From: Sphaerosporella brunnea
Taxonomy: Eukaryota; Ascomycota; Pezizomycetes; Pezizales; Pyronemataceae
Assembly: GCA_008704415.1 (NCBI GenBank)
Contig: VXIS01000031.1
Span: 124,001 to 188,000 of the forward strand
Length of the DNA: 64,000 nucleotides
Reading direction: 5' to 3'
A program made the translations under genes and the position numbers. This document shows, piece after piece, positions 11,094 through 23,549 of this stretch (its first letter is position 1; every line of letters starts with the position of its first letter). Below the pieces are notes generated by a model. The model was not told the DNA's origin. It worked only from the letters and a program-made list of their open reading frames with translations, and made no database searches.

Positions 11094-12392
11094 TGTTGTC
11101 TATATTCATGTCAGCGCAAGCTCACAGAGACATAGGGGTGTGTGCACGTACAAGCTTGTTAACAATCGCTGAGCGCTGAGAAATAGTACAGTATTGAATG
11201 TATACAAAGTACTTGTGTAGATTACTTCACAAGGACTGGGGGAGAAGGTGCTGTGAGCCAGAATGGTTCTGTTTGCCGAGGAGTCAGTTTAAGCTTTACG
11301 GGAGGTATGTTTTTATGCAGAGTGAATAATTTTTATCTCGGCAGTGACGATCACGACTTTGAGGTATTAATACTGCTAAAGCAATAGGGCGCTGCAGTAA
11401 GAATGCATTGAGCGAGGGTATTAAGAAAACCTACGGAGATTGAAAAGGGTTGAGGTTTGTTGTCTGTAGACGAGCGCAGTTGTAGCTGTAGAGCTGAGCG
11501 AGAGATAGATGGTTAGGGGTTTGTGAGTGTTGGAGGTTTGTGGGTGTGGGTTGAGGATGTGGGTTGAGGAGGTTCGCCTCAAAGCCACAGAAGAGTCGAG
11601 TGAGCAGGTAGAGTGCGATCTCATGAATTTCCAAGACCGTTAGACTCTCCCGTATTTGCACAACCAAACTCCAGCCACAGAACAGCAAGAACACCACGCC
11701 GCAAAGAACGACAAGAATCACTCGCAGTGGAAAATAAATCTCGCAGAAATACTCACAAAAAGATCCTCAAAACACCGCTCGGGTTACCGTAGACGATATC
11801 ACGATATCACGGCCCGCGTTGGGACCACAGCATTCCCGGCCGTGTTGCAGCCGCAGGATACGCCACCAGTCTGGAATCAACCAATTAAACGCGGTTGGCT
11901 ACTTCGCTTTGCAAGCGCAGGCAAAATATGAGATGGTAGAGAATAGAGCGGATGCAAAGGAGTGACTGATGATGTAAAGGGAGAGAGTCGAGAGTGGAGA
12001 GTTCACCGGCAAGCGTTTCAAACACCGCAGCGGTTGCGAAGGAGGGCAACAGAGAGTTTTGGTTGTGCAGTTGAGGAAGGTTACCGCCAAGACTGGACGT
12101 CAGCGTCAGATATTGCTAGGTACTTCAGTAGGTACTTAAGTACCTAAGTAGATACTGTAGAGTAAACTCACTCTATGCTAGGGATTTTGCGATGATTGTA
12201 TCGCTTTTCGACAAGATGGGCAGGCACCTATCTTTCCTTTTTGACAGTTCTCCTCCTATCCGCCGCCGGGTAAACTCGCTGTTTCCCTTCGCGTGCTAGC
12301 GCCCTGCTCACGCGCAACTGTCATAGCCTCCAAAACTTTATCCTCCAAGTACTCAACCAGCAACAACACCCGCCCGCCCCCGCCTCGCCGCA
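11094..12392. other. Divergent intergenic/promoter region, 1.3 kb
   Basis: This separates the AT-hook gene and the UPF0390 gene, which are transcribed away from each other. The sequence is repetitive in GT/AG dinucleotides near 11500-11570 and has a repeated gtacttaagtacct-type palindromic stretch near 12118-12150. I see no coding or RNA gene. Confidence 0.5.
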
Positions 12393-12774
12393 ATGCCTCA
12401 AGCCCCGCTCAAATCCAAGTCCACGGCAAAGGCCAAGCCTAAGCCTGTTCGGTACGTACCCACCCACCTCCTCCAAACCCAGCAGCTGACACTATCGCAG
12501 AAATGCCGGAATCATGCGAAAAGGCCAGCGCACCTTCGCTCCCAAAGCGAAGAACGCAGCCCAAGCAAATCTGCAGAAGGTAGTGCCACATAGCCCTACT
12601 CACCTGCCCACTCCCGGTTGACAAGGAGTGTCCCAGAAACTGAGCGCGCAACTCACAGCGGGTACCGAAAAGCGGCTCGCCGCGCGCGCCGGACACCTGG
12701 AATTGTTGGCCGGCGGTAAGAAGGACACAAAAGGGGATAAGGAGAAGGAGAAGGAGAAGACGAAAGCGAAGTGA
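12393..12774 (+). CDS. UPF0390/DUF2462 family small basic protein
   Basis: Three exons, 12393-12451, 12501-12579 and 12637-12774, give a 91-residue protein. The introns are 49 and 57 bp (donors GTACGT and GTAGTG, acceptors CGCAG and CCCAG). The N-terminus is Lys/Pro-rich ([12 protein letters not shown]). The C-terminal part [19 protein letters not shown] followed by AGGKK is the family signature. The tail is Lys/Glu-rich. The family is conserved across eukaryotes (human relative: Leydig cell tumour 10-kDa protein homologue) and is small, basic and probably nucleolar, with no settled molecular function. Length and motif fit an intact gene. The start codon is the only ATG before the basic region. 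Confidence 0.85.
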
Positions 12775-13464
12775 TGATGATGGCGTAGGCAATCGGTTGC
12801 GCTTATGCTTTTTTCTTTTTGCGCTTTTTTTTTGTTCTTTCCGGCGTTCAAAAGGCGATTTCACGGGCAATATAAATATAAATCAATGATACCAGTGAGT
12901 GGCACTTTGCCGTCATACGTTACTTTCCCTGCATATTCGGAATTGTTGCCGAGTGATACATGGTGAAGCCAATCTTCCCTGGTGCAATTGCAATTACAAT
13001 GTGTTGACAGACTATCAATCCTGCATATAATAACTCTAGATGATGAACAACGAAGAATCCTCCGTGGCGCAATTCCAATCACAAGCCATCTCGCGTCCGC
13101 GATGGTTGGCTGATTGGCATCTGAAACGGCCAGGCCAGGCAAGATATTGCCAATACCAGCCACCTCGTCCGAGGTTCAAAAGTGTCACCTCCGTCCGTAC
13201 CTCGTTGCTCGCTACAGTACTCGGGTGAGCTCGAAGTCCTAATAGCATACAACTGCACACCGAATAGGTGGTTCAGAGATGCAATACTGATGATAGATAA
13301 AACGATGATGGTCATCACGATACCAACAGCGGTGGTTACCGTTCTGTAAACCGGCCTAATTAGAGCGTTAACACTGTCACTCACCATCACCACTATCATA
13401 CTGCGGCAGCCGTGGAACCAACTGCCACATGCTCAAGTTCAACTAGCACCCTCCGGAGACCAGC
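12775..13464. other. Intergenic
   Basis: About 0.7 kb without a supported gene. It contains a shared segment near 13111-13150 (gcatctgaaacggccag, then caagatat) that recurs near 31556, so it may be a trace of a dispersed repeat. Confidence 0.4.
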
Positions 13465-13594
13465 TACCGCATAAACTCAGAAGCAAGAGACTGGGCTAAG
13501 TCACTGCGCCATGTAGGCTTAGTGACTTTGCCACATGGCGCAGTGACTTAGCCAGTGACGTAGCCCAGTCTCTTGCTCCTGAGTTTATGCGGTA
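13465..13594. mobile_element. 130-bp palindromic TA-flanked MITE-like element
   Basis: The outer arms (34 bp at each end) match as inverted repeats with one mismatch. A second, inner pair (ggctaagtcactgcgccatg... against its complement, 21 bp) matches perfectly, so nearly the whole element can fold into one long hairpin. The flanks read TA|CCGCATAAACTCAG and CTGAGTTTATGCGG|TA, which fits a TA target duplication as made by Tc1/mariner/pogo transposases. It has no coding capacity. Confidence 0.75.
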
Positions 13595-13854
13595 CTGGCG
13601 CAGCGCTTGCCAATTATTGGTTCGACATGCAGGCTAGATTGCACACAGTCGCTTGCCTCGTTCTGGTGATCCACTGCAGCGCACTTTTTTTCCCTTTAAC
13701 GCCGTCAAATCCCGCAGCAGCGATGCTTACCTTCTTTGCGGCCCTGTGGACTATTCATTACCTGGAGTAGCTTTGCTCAACTGGACAAGGTCTGCTCGGA
13801 AACTAGTATTCAGATACGGATATCATTCTAAATATTTCTTAGAACGTCTCCAAT

Positions 13855-14075
13855 GTCAAATTGGAGCTCGACTACCTTGAATCGGGACAGAGAGAGATGA
13901 AATCAGAGATCAAAGACCTCGGCAGCAGGTTGGATAAATATGAAGGGCCTCAGCAACAGATTGGATAGGAAATTCCACAAGACGAACAGTAAGATTGACC
14001 GTGTACTTTACGGTGTTATCACTGGTCTTGCCGGTTTGGTCCTGAAAGGCGGCTTCGATTATTCCAGGACCACAA
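13855..14075 (+). pseudogene. Frameshifted remnant of a coiled-coil/membrane-anchor protein
   Basis: One frame reads REMKSEIKDLGSRLDKYEG, then a +1 shift gives NMKGLSNRLDRKF..., followed by a hydrophobic segment VLYGVITGLAGLVLKGG. The layout (charged heptad-like helix, then a single membrane segment) resembles small fungal coiled-coil membrane proteins, but no ATG-to-stop frame joins the parts. I cannot name the family. It lies between two inverted-repeat elements and could be old mobile-element cargo or a dead gene. Confidence 0.35.
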
Positions 14076-14320
14076 GAAGTATGGCCACGGTACTGGTACC
14101 GACAAGCAGTAGAAACCTATGGCATAGGTAAACGCGGTGGAGTCCATTCATTTGAAAAGATCGACGACTGATTGATATGCTGTGGGACTCGGACGGCCGG
14201 TGTTTTTTTTTTTTTTTCGTGGACAAAATACGGAGTTTCGGGAGGATAGTACAGGCTTTGTGAAGCAAGGAGTGGAGGATGAGTGGAGGAAACGGTTTTC
14301 TTTTTTTTTTCGGCATTGTA

Positions 14321-14514
14321 CATTACCGCACAAAAATTGACGGGACCATCACCACGCGGCTGGAAAAGGGAGAAAGTACTCTGCAGGATCATGTTAGAAT
14401 CATTGGGCTCCATGCGCTTGGCTAGGTATTCCTGCAGAGGTATCGATGTATCGACGGGTTGGTGCTCAGAAGATCGTTGAAACTGGCATTGCCGTCAATT
14501 TTTGTGCGGTAGTG
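14321..14514. mobile_element. ~194-bp inverted-repeat element with TA flanks
   Basis: The left end CATTACCGCACAAAAATTGA is repeated inverted at the right end (...TTTTTGTGCGGTAGTG) with one mismatch over about 23 bp. Both ends abut TA, matching a TA target duplication. The interior is short and non-coding. Tc1/mariner/pogo-type MITEs have this form. Confidence 0.7.
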
Positions 14515-14696
14515 TACATACGTGCTTTTAGTTTTTCGCAAATACCCCATTTTCGCACTTGGATTTTTTTTTTTTACGAATCAATATTGATATGATTCCG
14601 GAAGACCCACTGAGCCATGCATGCTAGCATGAACGGTATTAAGACAGCAATTTGAAAACGGGAAACCATCCGCTTGTCGTTTCGATAAGAACACTA

Positions 14697-16198
14697 TTAC
14701 ATCCCGACAGCACGTGCTTCCTCTCCTCCTGCCTCCGATGCAGCCACTGCCCTCATGGCTTCTCCCACTTCGCCCGCTTCTCCAACTCTCATCCGCTTCG
14801 CCACGTATTTCTGCGCCACGACGCCCACGGACAATCCCATTGCCTCTTCCACCCATTCCACTACCCATTCCCTAGGATCCACTCCGCCGGCTTCTATGAT
14901 TTCTCGGATGGCAACCGGAAGAGCCCATTCCCCGGGTTGAGTCCCTTCCGGCGCAGCAGCATCCAGCCACTCCAGCCACTGCAAAGGTAAAGCCTGAGAC
15001 AACGTCGAATACGAGATATTGTGTTCGGGGTCATGGAGATGTATGGCGAAGGAAACAACTTTCTCGTCATCCGCGGAGCTTTCCCCCGCAATGGAAGCAA
15101 TTAGGTCGTTGGCGTTGTGAATTGTGGGCTGTATGGCGAGAAAGATGTCAGACTTGCGTGTGGGGTTGGCTGTGGAGCTAGCCTGCGTGGCTGCGGATTT
15201 GGCGTGCTCAGAAGCGTAGGATTCGGCAGCGGCGCGGGCAAGCTTGACGCCTTCTTGAAGACCGGAGGTGGCGTTCAAGTCACGCTTCGCAAGTTAGCCT
15301 ACAAAGGCGCCGATGATGATTACGGAAGATTGGGATATATCTTACCTTTTCCATGGCCTTCCACCACGGACCCCCGCCAAACGGGCCGCTGTCCAGCGAA
15401 GAACGAGGTTGGGACCCGCCGCCGCGCTGAACGACCAACAAATCTCCACCCTCCACCTGCTGCATTACCCGATCAAACACACCAAACACGACCGTATCTA
15501 CAAACGGGTAGTTCTGCAAATCGTGCGTGATGTGAATCCGCAACTGTTCGTGGCTCGAAATCGGTGGTGCAAGATGATTTAGGAGATTCGTGAACGTAGG
15601 CAAGGCTTTGGACCGAACATCGCCTGCTGAAATACATACAATGTCATCAGGTGCCACGCATGGAGCAGCAGAGGTAATGGTCCGTACCCAAGCCGCGTAA
15701 TACATCGGCATTGCCTTTCACTTGCGTGACCCACTTCTTTCCCTCTTCGCTCTGCTGGATCTCCTGAACGAGGCCTTCGGCTGCCTTCACCGCGGTGGTG
15801 GCCGTATTCCACAAGCTACCCCAACCCCACCCACTGCCACTACTTACAGGTGTGGGGATAGCTGCGGGCGCAGTCGGGGCATCTGCCTTCTTCTGCGGCG
15901 ATGGAGGCGCAGACGGAGTGGAAGCAGTAGTTCTCTTGACTTCTGTGCTATTCCTGGCGCTGGGGGGGAGACCGTAACCGATACCGGGAGTACGGCTGCG
16001 CTCCATACTCCGTTTCGCACCGGAGCGAGGGGTCTCTGGTCGTGGGGCTGGCTTGGGGCGCTCGGCCAGAGATTCGAGCTCATCCAGTTGAGCGAGAGGG
16101 TCGTCTGCTCCCGAAGACGACTTCGCGGGAGGGGCAGAAGTGGATTCAGGCAGGCCGGCGAAGAGGTCATCGAGGCCATCGTCGTGTTTTTTGGACAT
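14697..16198 (-). CDS. MTC1: Mtc1-like protein (maintenance of telomere capping 1, DUF5427)
   Basis: Three exons: 16198-15688, about 15626-15346 and 15284-14697, giving about 459 residues. Intron 1 has donor GTACGG and two in-frame acceptors three bases apart (TTTCAG or CAGCAG). Intron 2 has donor GTAAGA, branch GCTAAC and acceptor GAAG. The N-terminus MSKKHDDGLDDLFAGLP is followed by a disordered Pro/Ser linker, a GWGWGSLWNTA amphipathic segment, then a conserved domain with ALPTFTNLLNHLAPPIS and HEQLRIHITHDLQNYP. The C-terminus is Ala/Glu-rich helices. These motifs and their order are those of fungal Mtc1 (DUF5427). In yeast Mtc1 is a COPI-associated/Golgi protein with a genetic link to cdc13-1; the exact role in this fungus is inferred. 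It is transcribed divergently from the rpn11 copy, 322 bp away. Confidence 0.8.
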
Positions 16199-16520
16199 GG
16201 TTGGTTATGTGTGGAGGTTGACTTCGCTTGATAATAGATCTGCCGATGAGCTGGTGGGGTGGGTATCCTCTCAAAGCTCCAGCGGGCTGAGCTTCTAGTT
16301 GGCGTTTGGCCGTGTGTGCGTAACGTGGGCGTATAATTGAGAATCACAGGATGCCTTTGCGGCTCTTCAGAGTCTTCTATGAGGTTTAGCGCCAGAGAAG
16401 GAAGAGCTGTGCATCAACAAGTACATAACCCGTCCATTATCTACAACCACACCATCATCTCCTCCATCCCGACAACCCGAATCTCGACATACACCAGCTC
16501 CTCGTTTCTCAGATATCACA

Positions 16521-17768
<1,248 letters not shown>

Positions 17769-18119
17769 GCGGTCGAGACGGTTGTACGGCATAGTGTCGT
17801 GACGTGAGATCACGAGTTGCGGTCTCGGATTAATGATTTAAGAAATAAGGTCATCGAACCTTGTCCGCAGATTAACGGTGAGGCCACAAGTGAATGGTCA
17901 ACAAATATCTTTATCGAGCATTATAGTTATTCATAGGTCTAGCACTCGTAACGTTATCAGTAGTCTGGCAAACAAACTGCACTTGCGAGTGATAAGTGGC
18001 TCCTGCAACACAAACTGTGTTACCCCCAAACTCGACGAATGATACCTTGTGTACCCCCACCACACCACGACCACCAATCACCACCACCACACACACCACC
18101 AATCATCACAACCGCCGCC
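17769..18119. other. Intergenic
   Basis: A 350-bp gap between the rpn11 copy and the next gene. The right half is a CAC-rich tract (about 18057-18115) immediately upstream of the ATG at 18120. No gene or RNA seen. Confidence 0.5.
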
Positions 18120-18731
18120 ATGACCACAACCAACCCCAGCCCCACCGCTCCCAAGGGCAAGGGTCCTCCCACCGTTACATTCGAGCTCAGTGTAATCGCT
18201 CCCTGGCGCGCCTTCGCACTCGGCAAGATCAGTGTTCCCTCCCTGAAGGAATTCAATCTCACCTCCATCCGCGATCTGCTCCTCTGTTCTCCTTGCCACG
18301 CGGGAAACACCGAGAACTGCATCTGTCCCCAAGGGCTCTCATACATCCGCCATGGCGGTATCACGGTGGACGAGCACGGAGCACTCCAGTTCTACGACGA
18401 AAACGGCTACGAGGAGTTGCGAGACTTGATTGTCAGCAAGGGCTGGAAAGTCAAGAAGATCATGTTTGCTGTGGGCAAGGTCGATTTCCTCAAGAAAGCC
18501 AATGAGCAGCCGGATCCGATGTGGTGGTTACCGTTGACCCACGGTCGGGGGGATGGGAAGTTGTTTTCGGGTGCCAGGCTTGTGATGCGGTCTAAGGATG
18601 AGATGGAGGGCGAGGAGCGTCTGCGAGATGAGAAAGAGGAGATGGAGGAAGCTGCCAAGAAGCAGGTCGCCAGCGACAGCGACGACGACGACGGCCACGA
18701 AGACCACATCGTTGAGATGAAAGAGAGATAA
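18120..18731 (+). CDS. Unknown 203-aa protein with acidic C-terminus
   Basis: A single-exon frame. I start at the ATG at 18120 (context cgccATGacc) rather than the in-frame ATG at 18039, because the extra 27 residues would be His/Pro low complexity. The core (residues about 20-150) looks folded: TVTFELSVIAPWRAFALGKI, two Cys pairs in LLLCSPCHAGNTENCICPQG, and KKIMFAVGKVDFLKKA. The C-terminus is a Glu/Lys-rich helix followed by an SDSDDDDGHEDH acidic tail. The Cys arrangement could bind a metal, but I see no known zinc-finger spacing. Family not recognised; nothing in the neighbourhood suggests a role. Confidence 0.6.
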   Translation: MTTTNPSPTAPKGKGPPTVTFELSVIAPWRAFALGKISVPSLKEFNLTSIRDLLLCSPCHAGNTENCICPQGLSYIRHGGITVDEHGALQFYDENGYEELRDLIVSKGWKVKKIMFAVGKVDFLKKANEQPDPMWWLPLTHGRGDGKLFSGARLVMRSKDEMEGEERLRDEKEEMEEAAKKQVASDSDDDDGHEDHIVEMKER

Positions 18732-20921
18732 TCGTGAACGTTCAAACCCTCTTTTCTGATGATATTTGTGGGGTTTTTCCTTTGGGTACATCGTATCTCT
18801 GGGGCATGGCTTTCTTCTGGATGAATTCAATACACAGCGCTTCCTGTTCTTTCCTGTTTTCGTTGCTTTTTACTGAAGTGTACCCCTTTAGCCTCACCCC
18901 TCACTCGAGCTGACCAATGTGACTCCCACCACTTTTTGCCAAACAGCAACACTGCATCCCGTGACATGGTTAAGGGGAAAGAAACACCTCGCATTCGGCC
19001 CACCTCAACACTCATGGAACGCCAATAGCTAAACAGGTCTGTTATACCTAATAAACATGCAGCACCTAGAGCATCGATTCAGGACTTTGGAAAATGTTGT
19101 CTCGTCTGATGGGCCTTGGGGATGTTTTGTTGACGGATTCCTCTAATAATCCAGAAGTCCAGAGAACCAGGGTGCAAGTTCCATTAGGGATAGTTCCGGT
19201 GTTGGACTCCTTGTTTGTAGGACTTCGAAGACAGCGTTTCAACTCCGCTCATAGGGTTAAGGAATTGCAGCGACGGATAAGTCTAGGTAGTGAAATATAT
19301 TGTTATCTGCGAGTCATGATTCCAAGCTTTTTGGCCCCCAACATGGTCTAGCTTCCCATCAGAAAACCAAGACCTGAGTAGTATCAATCCATTGCACCGA
19401 GAAGTGTTATCCGTGTACCAAAGTGGTGTTTCCCGAGTGATATGCAATGATTGTGAACAGTTCGAGCTAACCCTCGAACTCCGGAGAAATTCATCTGCCT
19501 TGTCAGCCCTCCATTATAAGCATCTTTGACTTATCCATGACACGGATGGGCGGGCCTCTTGGGGTGGGGGGGGGGGGGAACTGAGTTTTTAAAATCTTTT
19601 CGAACTGTGTGTGTGTGTTTCTTCCTTGTACATGATCACGGTCACGGACGGATCGGTGCACTCACTATCTGGGGGGAATCCGGAGGAGTCCTGACCTAAA
19701 AACTTTAAAAACGCCGGCAAACATGCCTGGATGCATCACTGCTGCTGACTCGCCCCCGGCCCCCCCCACTCACTCCCTCCTGCCGTCCCCGAGCCGACCA
19801 AAGACGTAATTCCCCACGTCCGCCGGCGCCCACCCAAACCTAGCGTATCGTACAAAGAAAAAAAAAAAACAAGAAACAACCGCGGAAGCCGGCGGTCGTC
19901 CGATCATCGGATTTATCATGATGCTGATGATGCCCTACCCACATGCAAGATCTTCACGTTACAAATGCGTCGATCCGAATCCCTTCACCACACCCCTCGG
20001 CGTTCTACAATCTAAAATTCCCGAGCCCTTCGAGTCATACTCTACGTACGTGCACCGAAACAGAAAGCAGCTAGAGGAAGAGTAACGAGGTGATTTTCCA
20101 TTCTGGATCAGGTTTTAACATACAATCGACGCTGGAGAGACTGGCACGCTAGAACCTTGGAAAAGTTACATGAAAAGATATCACATGGTGCATAAAAATC
20201 CCAGGGGAAAAAGGACCCTTTGTTTTCGCGTGTGAAAGTGTAGCAAAGATAACTGCCAAAACAAAAATAGTAAAAATGACTAAAAAAAGGAGAGGACAAA
20301 TTTTACCCCGGCGTTGCCACCAGAGGAAATTCCTGAATATGAAGAAAAACGGATGGCAAAGAAAAGAGCTCGATAAAAAGGAGGAAAATAAAAAGAAAAA
20401 AAACGCCTGAACTCCGATATATCCCCCCATTTCCATTTGCCCTTTGCCAAACCTCAAAAATGCCATGCCATATCGTTTCGTTGTCAAGAGGGTATGTATG
20501 ATGCAAACAAAGAAGCTACTTTTTCGACTTTCCCAGTTCGCCGGCGTTGCCTCACTTGTGGTTCTGCTGGGCAGAGAGAGTGATTTAAACTTCGCCTGCT
20601 TTCGCATCTTCCAACAGTTGAGGTTGGAAAACGTTGCTGGGGATGATGTAAGGACTTCAGGAGTTGTGGTGCGTGCCAAACATTGAGAAAGAAGAAAATA
20701 ACAGAACAGTAAATGAGCGCAGAAGCCGTTCAAAGTGAAATAAAAGGAGAGAAAAAAAAAAAAAAGGAAATGTATCGTGAGGAATAACGAGGAAGAAGCT
20801 GGCGTTGTTGTCAAGTTCGAAAGATGAGATATCTCTCATATCGCTTAAAGCAATTCGAGGCATGTTGGGTCGATATATCGTAGCTTCCGAAAGTTCTCGC
20901 CGCCGCTGCCTACCGCCACGC
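18732..20921. other. Intergenic, 2.2 kb
   Basis: No supported gene. It includes a G-run near 19570, a pyrimidine/GC-rich part at 19740-19860 and A-rich stretches at 20270-20410 and 20750-20770. The A/T-rich part next to 20922 may be the 3' untranslated region of the minus-strand gene. Confidence 0.45.
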
Positions 20922-22019
20922 TCATTCCCACTCCCCGTTCCCGCCGCCGCCTCCATTCCCCATCATGCCACCCCGCTCTCGGTCTCGATCACGTTCCCCC
21001 CCGCTCGAAACGCTGCCGTACAGGTGACGATTGTTGGACGCGGTGCGCAGATCACGAATCTCCTGGATCCTTCTCGCGCGGCTGTCCATCAGCGCCCGCA
21101 GTTCGCCGTAGCTTTCTTCGGCCAGCTTGAGGGCTGCGTCACGCGCGCGGAGCGCATCGTCACGTTCGCGTTCCATGCGCAGGGCCCGTTCGAGGGCGCG
21201 GTCGCGCTCTTCTTTCATTCGTTGCATGGTGTGATTTGAGGGTAGGCTGATGTCGTATTCCTGAAAGGCGGCTTGGAGATCCGCGAGTAAGGTTGCGATA
21301 GCGGTGGGGTTTGCGTTCGAGTTTCCCATTGCGGCTTGTGGGGTCGTGATGGTGGTGGGTGGGGTGGCGGGCGACTGTCTTTGATGTAGGCTTGCATTGC
21401 TGCTAGAGTTGGAGGAGTGCTGCGACGGTGGTTGCTGTTGCTGCTGAAGTTGTTGGCGCTGCTGCTGCTGCTGCTGCTGCTGTTGTTCGAGTTGCGAAGA
21501 AGGCATGTTCCGATCGCCCCAGTACCCCGATTCGGCGATTACTGGAGGAGTCGGTTGGAGAGTGTTGTGGGTGAAGATCGGTGAGGGGGTGTATCCATTG
21601 GTGATCAGCGACTGTGGGTGGTGTTGTTGTCGTTTTGAAGTGGGAGGATCAGTGAGGATGTCTGCATGGTGGTTCCGTTTCCTGGAGTCACTGGGAGCGA
21701 TGCTACTGGTTCCACTTCCGGTACCAGTGCTGCTGGCGCCTGTGGTTGTTCCCAGGGTCCGGTTATCCTCGTCTGTGCTGACGCTCTGCGATCGATCTTC
21801 TGCGGGAATGTGTGACGGTTGCTGTTGCTGTTGGTGTTGTTGATGGGAGTTAGAACCATTGTGCTGAGGGGCCTGCAGTCGGACCAAGTAGTCCGCCATA
21901 TGTCAGTAGACAGCTTTCTCAAAAACTGCGTTTTTCTGCGTAGACGAACTAGGGTGTGAATTCTTTGGGGAAGAGCAGCGACAGCATTCCGCAGGGCGAA
22001 ACGGCGAGACTAGGAGAAT

Positions 22020-22060
<41 letters not shown>

Positions 22061-23549
22061 TACTCGTGGGGGCAGGGGAGGGGTATAGATTGTGGGTTTG
22101 GAGGGAGGGCAGGGTGGGTTCAGGAATATGGGATGTGGAGTGGAAGATTAGGAAATTCAGCCAGTGACACGTACAGGTCCTCGGACAACCCTTATTTTCC
22201 CGTCTCTGGCGAGCTGCAATATTTCTCTTCTGCTGGCAGCCGTTTGCTTCCAAAAGTCTCGCAATCCGTCGTGGCCCTCGAAATAGAGGTCTTTGTCTTT
22301 ATGACGGAGGATGTTCTGCACCGAGAGGCCGGGGATCTGGAAACCGGCTTGTTCTAGAGGCACGACCGATGGCGTCAACAAACGTTTCTTTTCTTTTCTT
22401 TTTTTTTTTTGCCTTCTCTCTTCGGTTCGCATTGTGTTCCCTCCTGCTGGATTCGAGCTCATCTTCTCTTCCAGACACAAGGCCATCTCGGCCATTTGGG
22501 AGGGGAGGGTGGTGGGGCAGGGCAGAAACAGAGATCGGCTAACTAAAGTGGCGATTCAGAGGGGCAGCGTGCGGAGCCACTAGCTATAGGTGCTCGCGAT
22601 GGTATCATGTACGTCGCTGGTAGAGTAGAGTATGAACTCGTACCCTATGGGCTGGCAGGCAGCCTGCGAGCAGCTGGTGCGCATGTATGGGCGCCGGAGA
22701 GACATGAGGGATGATGGAGGGGGGGTGTGTGCATGTATGTCGAGCAACGACGACGAGATCGATCGGTGATGAGGAGCATGGAGGGGGCCGTGACAGAGCG
22801 TGGTTGGCCCCAGCCGGCACGCAGCGGCAGTACTAGGCAGGTGCGAAGGAGACGAAGACGTGAGGCTGGTGCTTGTCTGCGGCATGGCATCGCGAGCCCA
22901 GCGTCATGGAGCGCTGCTGCAAGCAAACAGCTGGGCGTCGAACAGCGGTGCGGCCGAGCAGCATGGCAGCGGAAGCGCGGATAATTGCCGGGCCGAGAAG
23001 CTGCCCAGTGCCCTCTGCTGGGAAAGGGTGACGATGCTGCAAAACACCACAGCTTGCTAGCAGCCCGCCACGGTCGGCCAGAAACAGCAGCCTCAACACG
23101 AGCAAACGATCGAGCAAGAGGTGGCGAGAGAAGAAAGCAAGAACACCCAGAATGCCATCCTCCGAGTGAAATAAATAAATAAAATCAAAAAAAACGCATC
23201 GGAAACGAAAACAACAACAACCAAAAAAAATCGAAAAAAAAATCACATCCAGCAGAAGCCACAACTCACCATACAGCCTGAAAAATTCGCTCCTTATCTC
23301 GTTCGTCAACGCTGCTCTGGCGCCGTTGTTGTGTGGGTCCTGCAATGCTGCCTTGTTGCGACTACCGCCTCCTCCACCGCCACCTCCTCCTGCTGTGTCT
23401 GCTCGGCTGCTGCCCCCGCCCCCAACACCATCGCCAGCTGTCCCGTTCGACGACGACGATGAAGATTCACCGCCGCCGCCCGATACATCGCCCCCGGTCC
23501 ATGGCTGCTGGTGGGCCTCCGCCTGCTGCTGCTCTCCGGAACTGGACAT
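20922..23549 (-). CDS. Unknown polyQ / coiled-coil protein, three exons with long introns
   Basis: My model is exon 1 23549-23270, exon 2 22353-22175 and exon 3 21872-20922, giving 469 residues. Exon 1 ends in phase 1 at donor GTGAGT and exon 2 opens in phase 1 after CTCTAG. Exon 2 ends in phase 0 at GTACGT and exon 3 opens in phase 0 after CTGCAG, with branch CTGAC 27 bp before. The product has a Ser/Gly-rich start, a helical block across the exon 1/2 junction (EIRSEFFRLY joined to EQAGFQIPGL, then HDGLRDFWKQTAASRREI), a Gln-rich region with polyQ, and a C-terminal coiled coil (about residues 370-450, MKEERDRALERALRMERERD). Introns of 916 and 302 bp are very long for this genome, and extra small exons cannot be excluded. 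Exon 3 alone could start at an ATG at 21899, but an in-frame TGA lies two codons upstream. A regulatory nuclear protein is possible; family not recognised. Confidence 0.55.
22021..22060. repeat. CAG/CTG trinucleotide repeat, 13 units, in an intron
   Basis: A pure CAG run on the plus strand (CTG on the coding strand) lies inside the proposed 302-bp intron 2. The same gene also has a CTG run at about 21461-21485 that encodes glutamine on the minus strand. Confidence 0.9.

Noticed and set aside
22361..22495. Lys-rich N-terminus starting at ATG 22495
   Set aside because: It is read from an A-rich tract; the acceptor CTCTAG at 22354 joins exon 1 in the correct phase instead.
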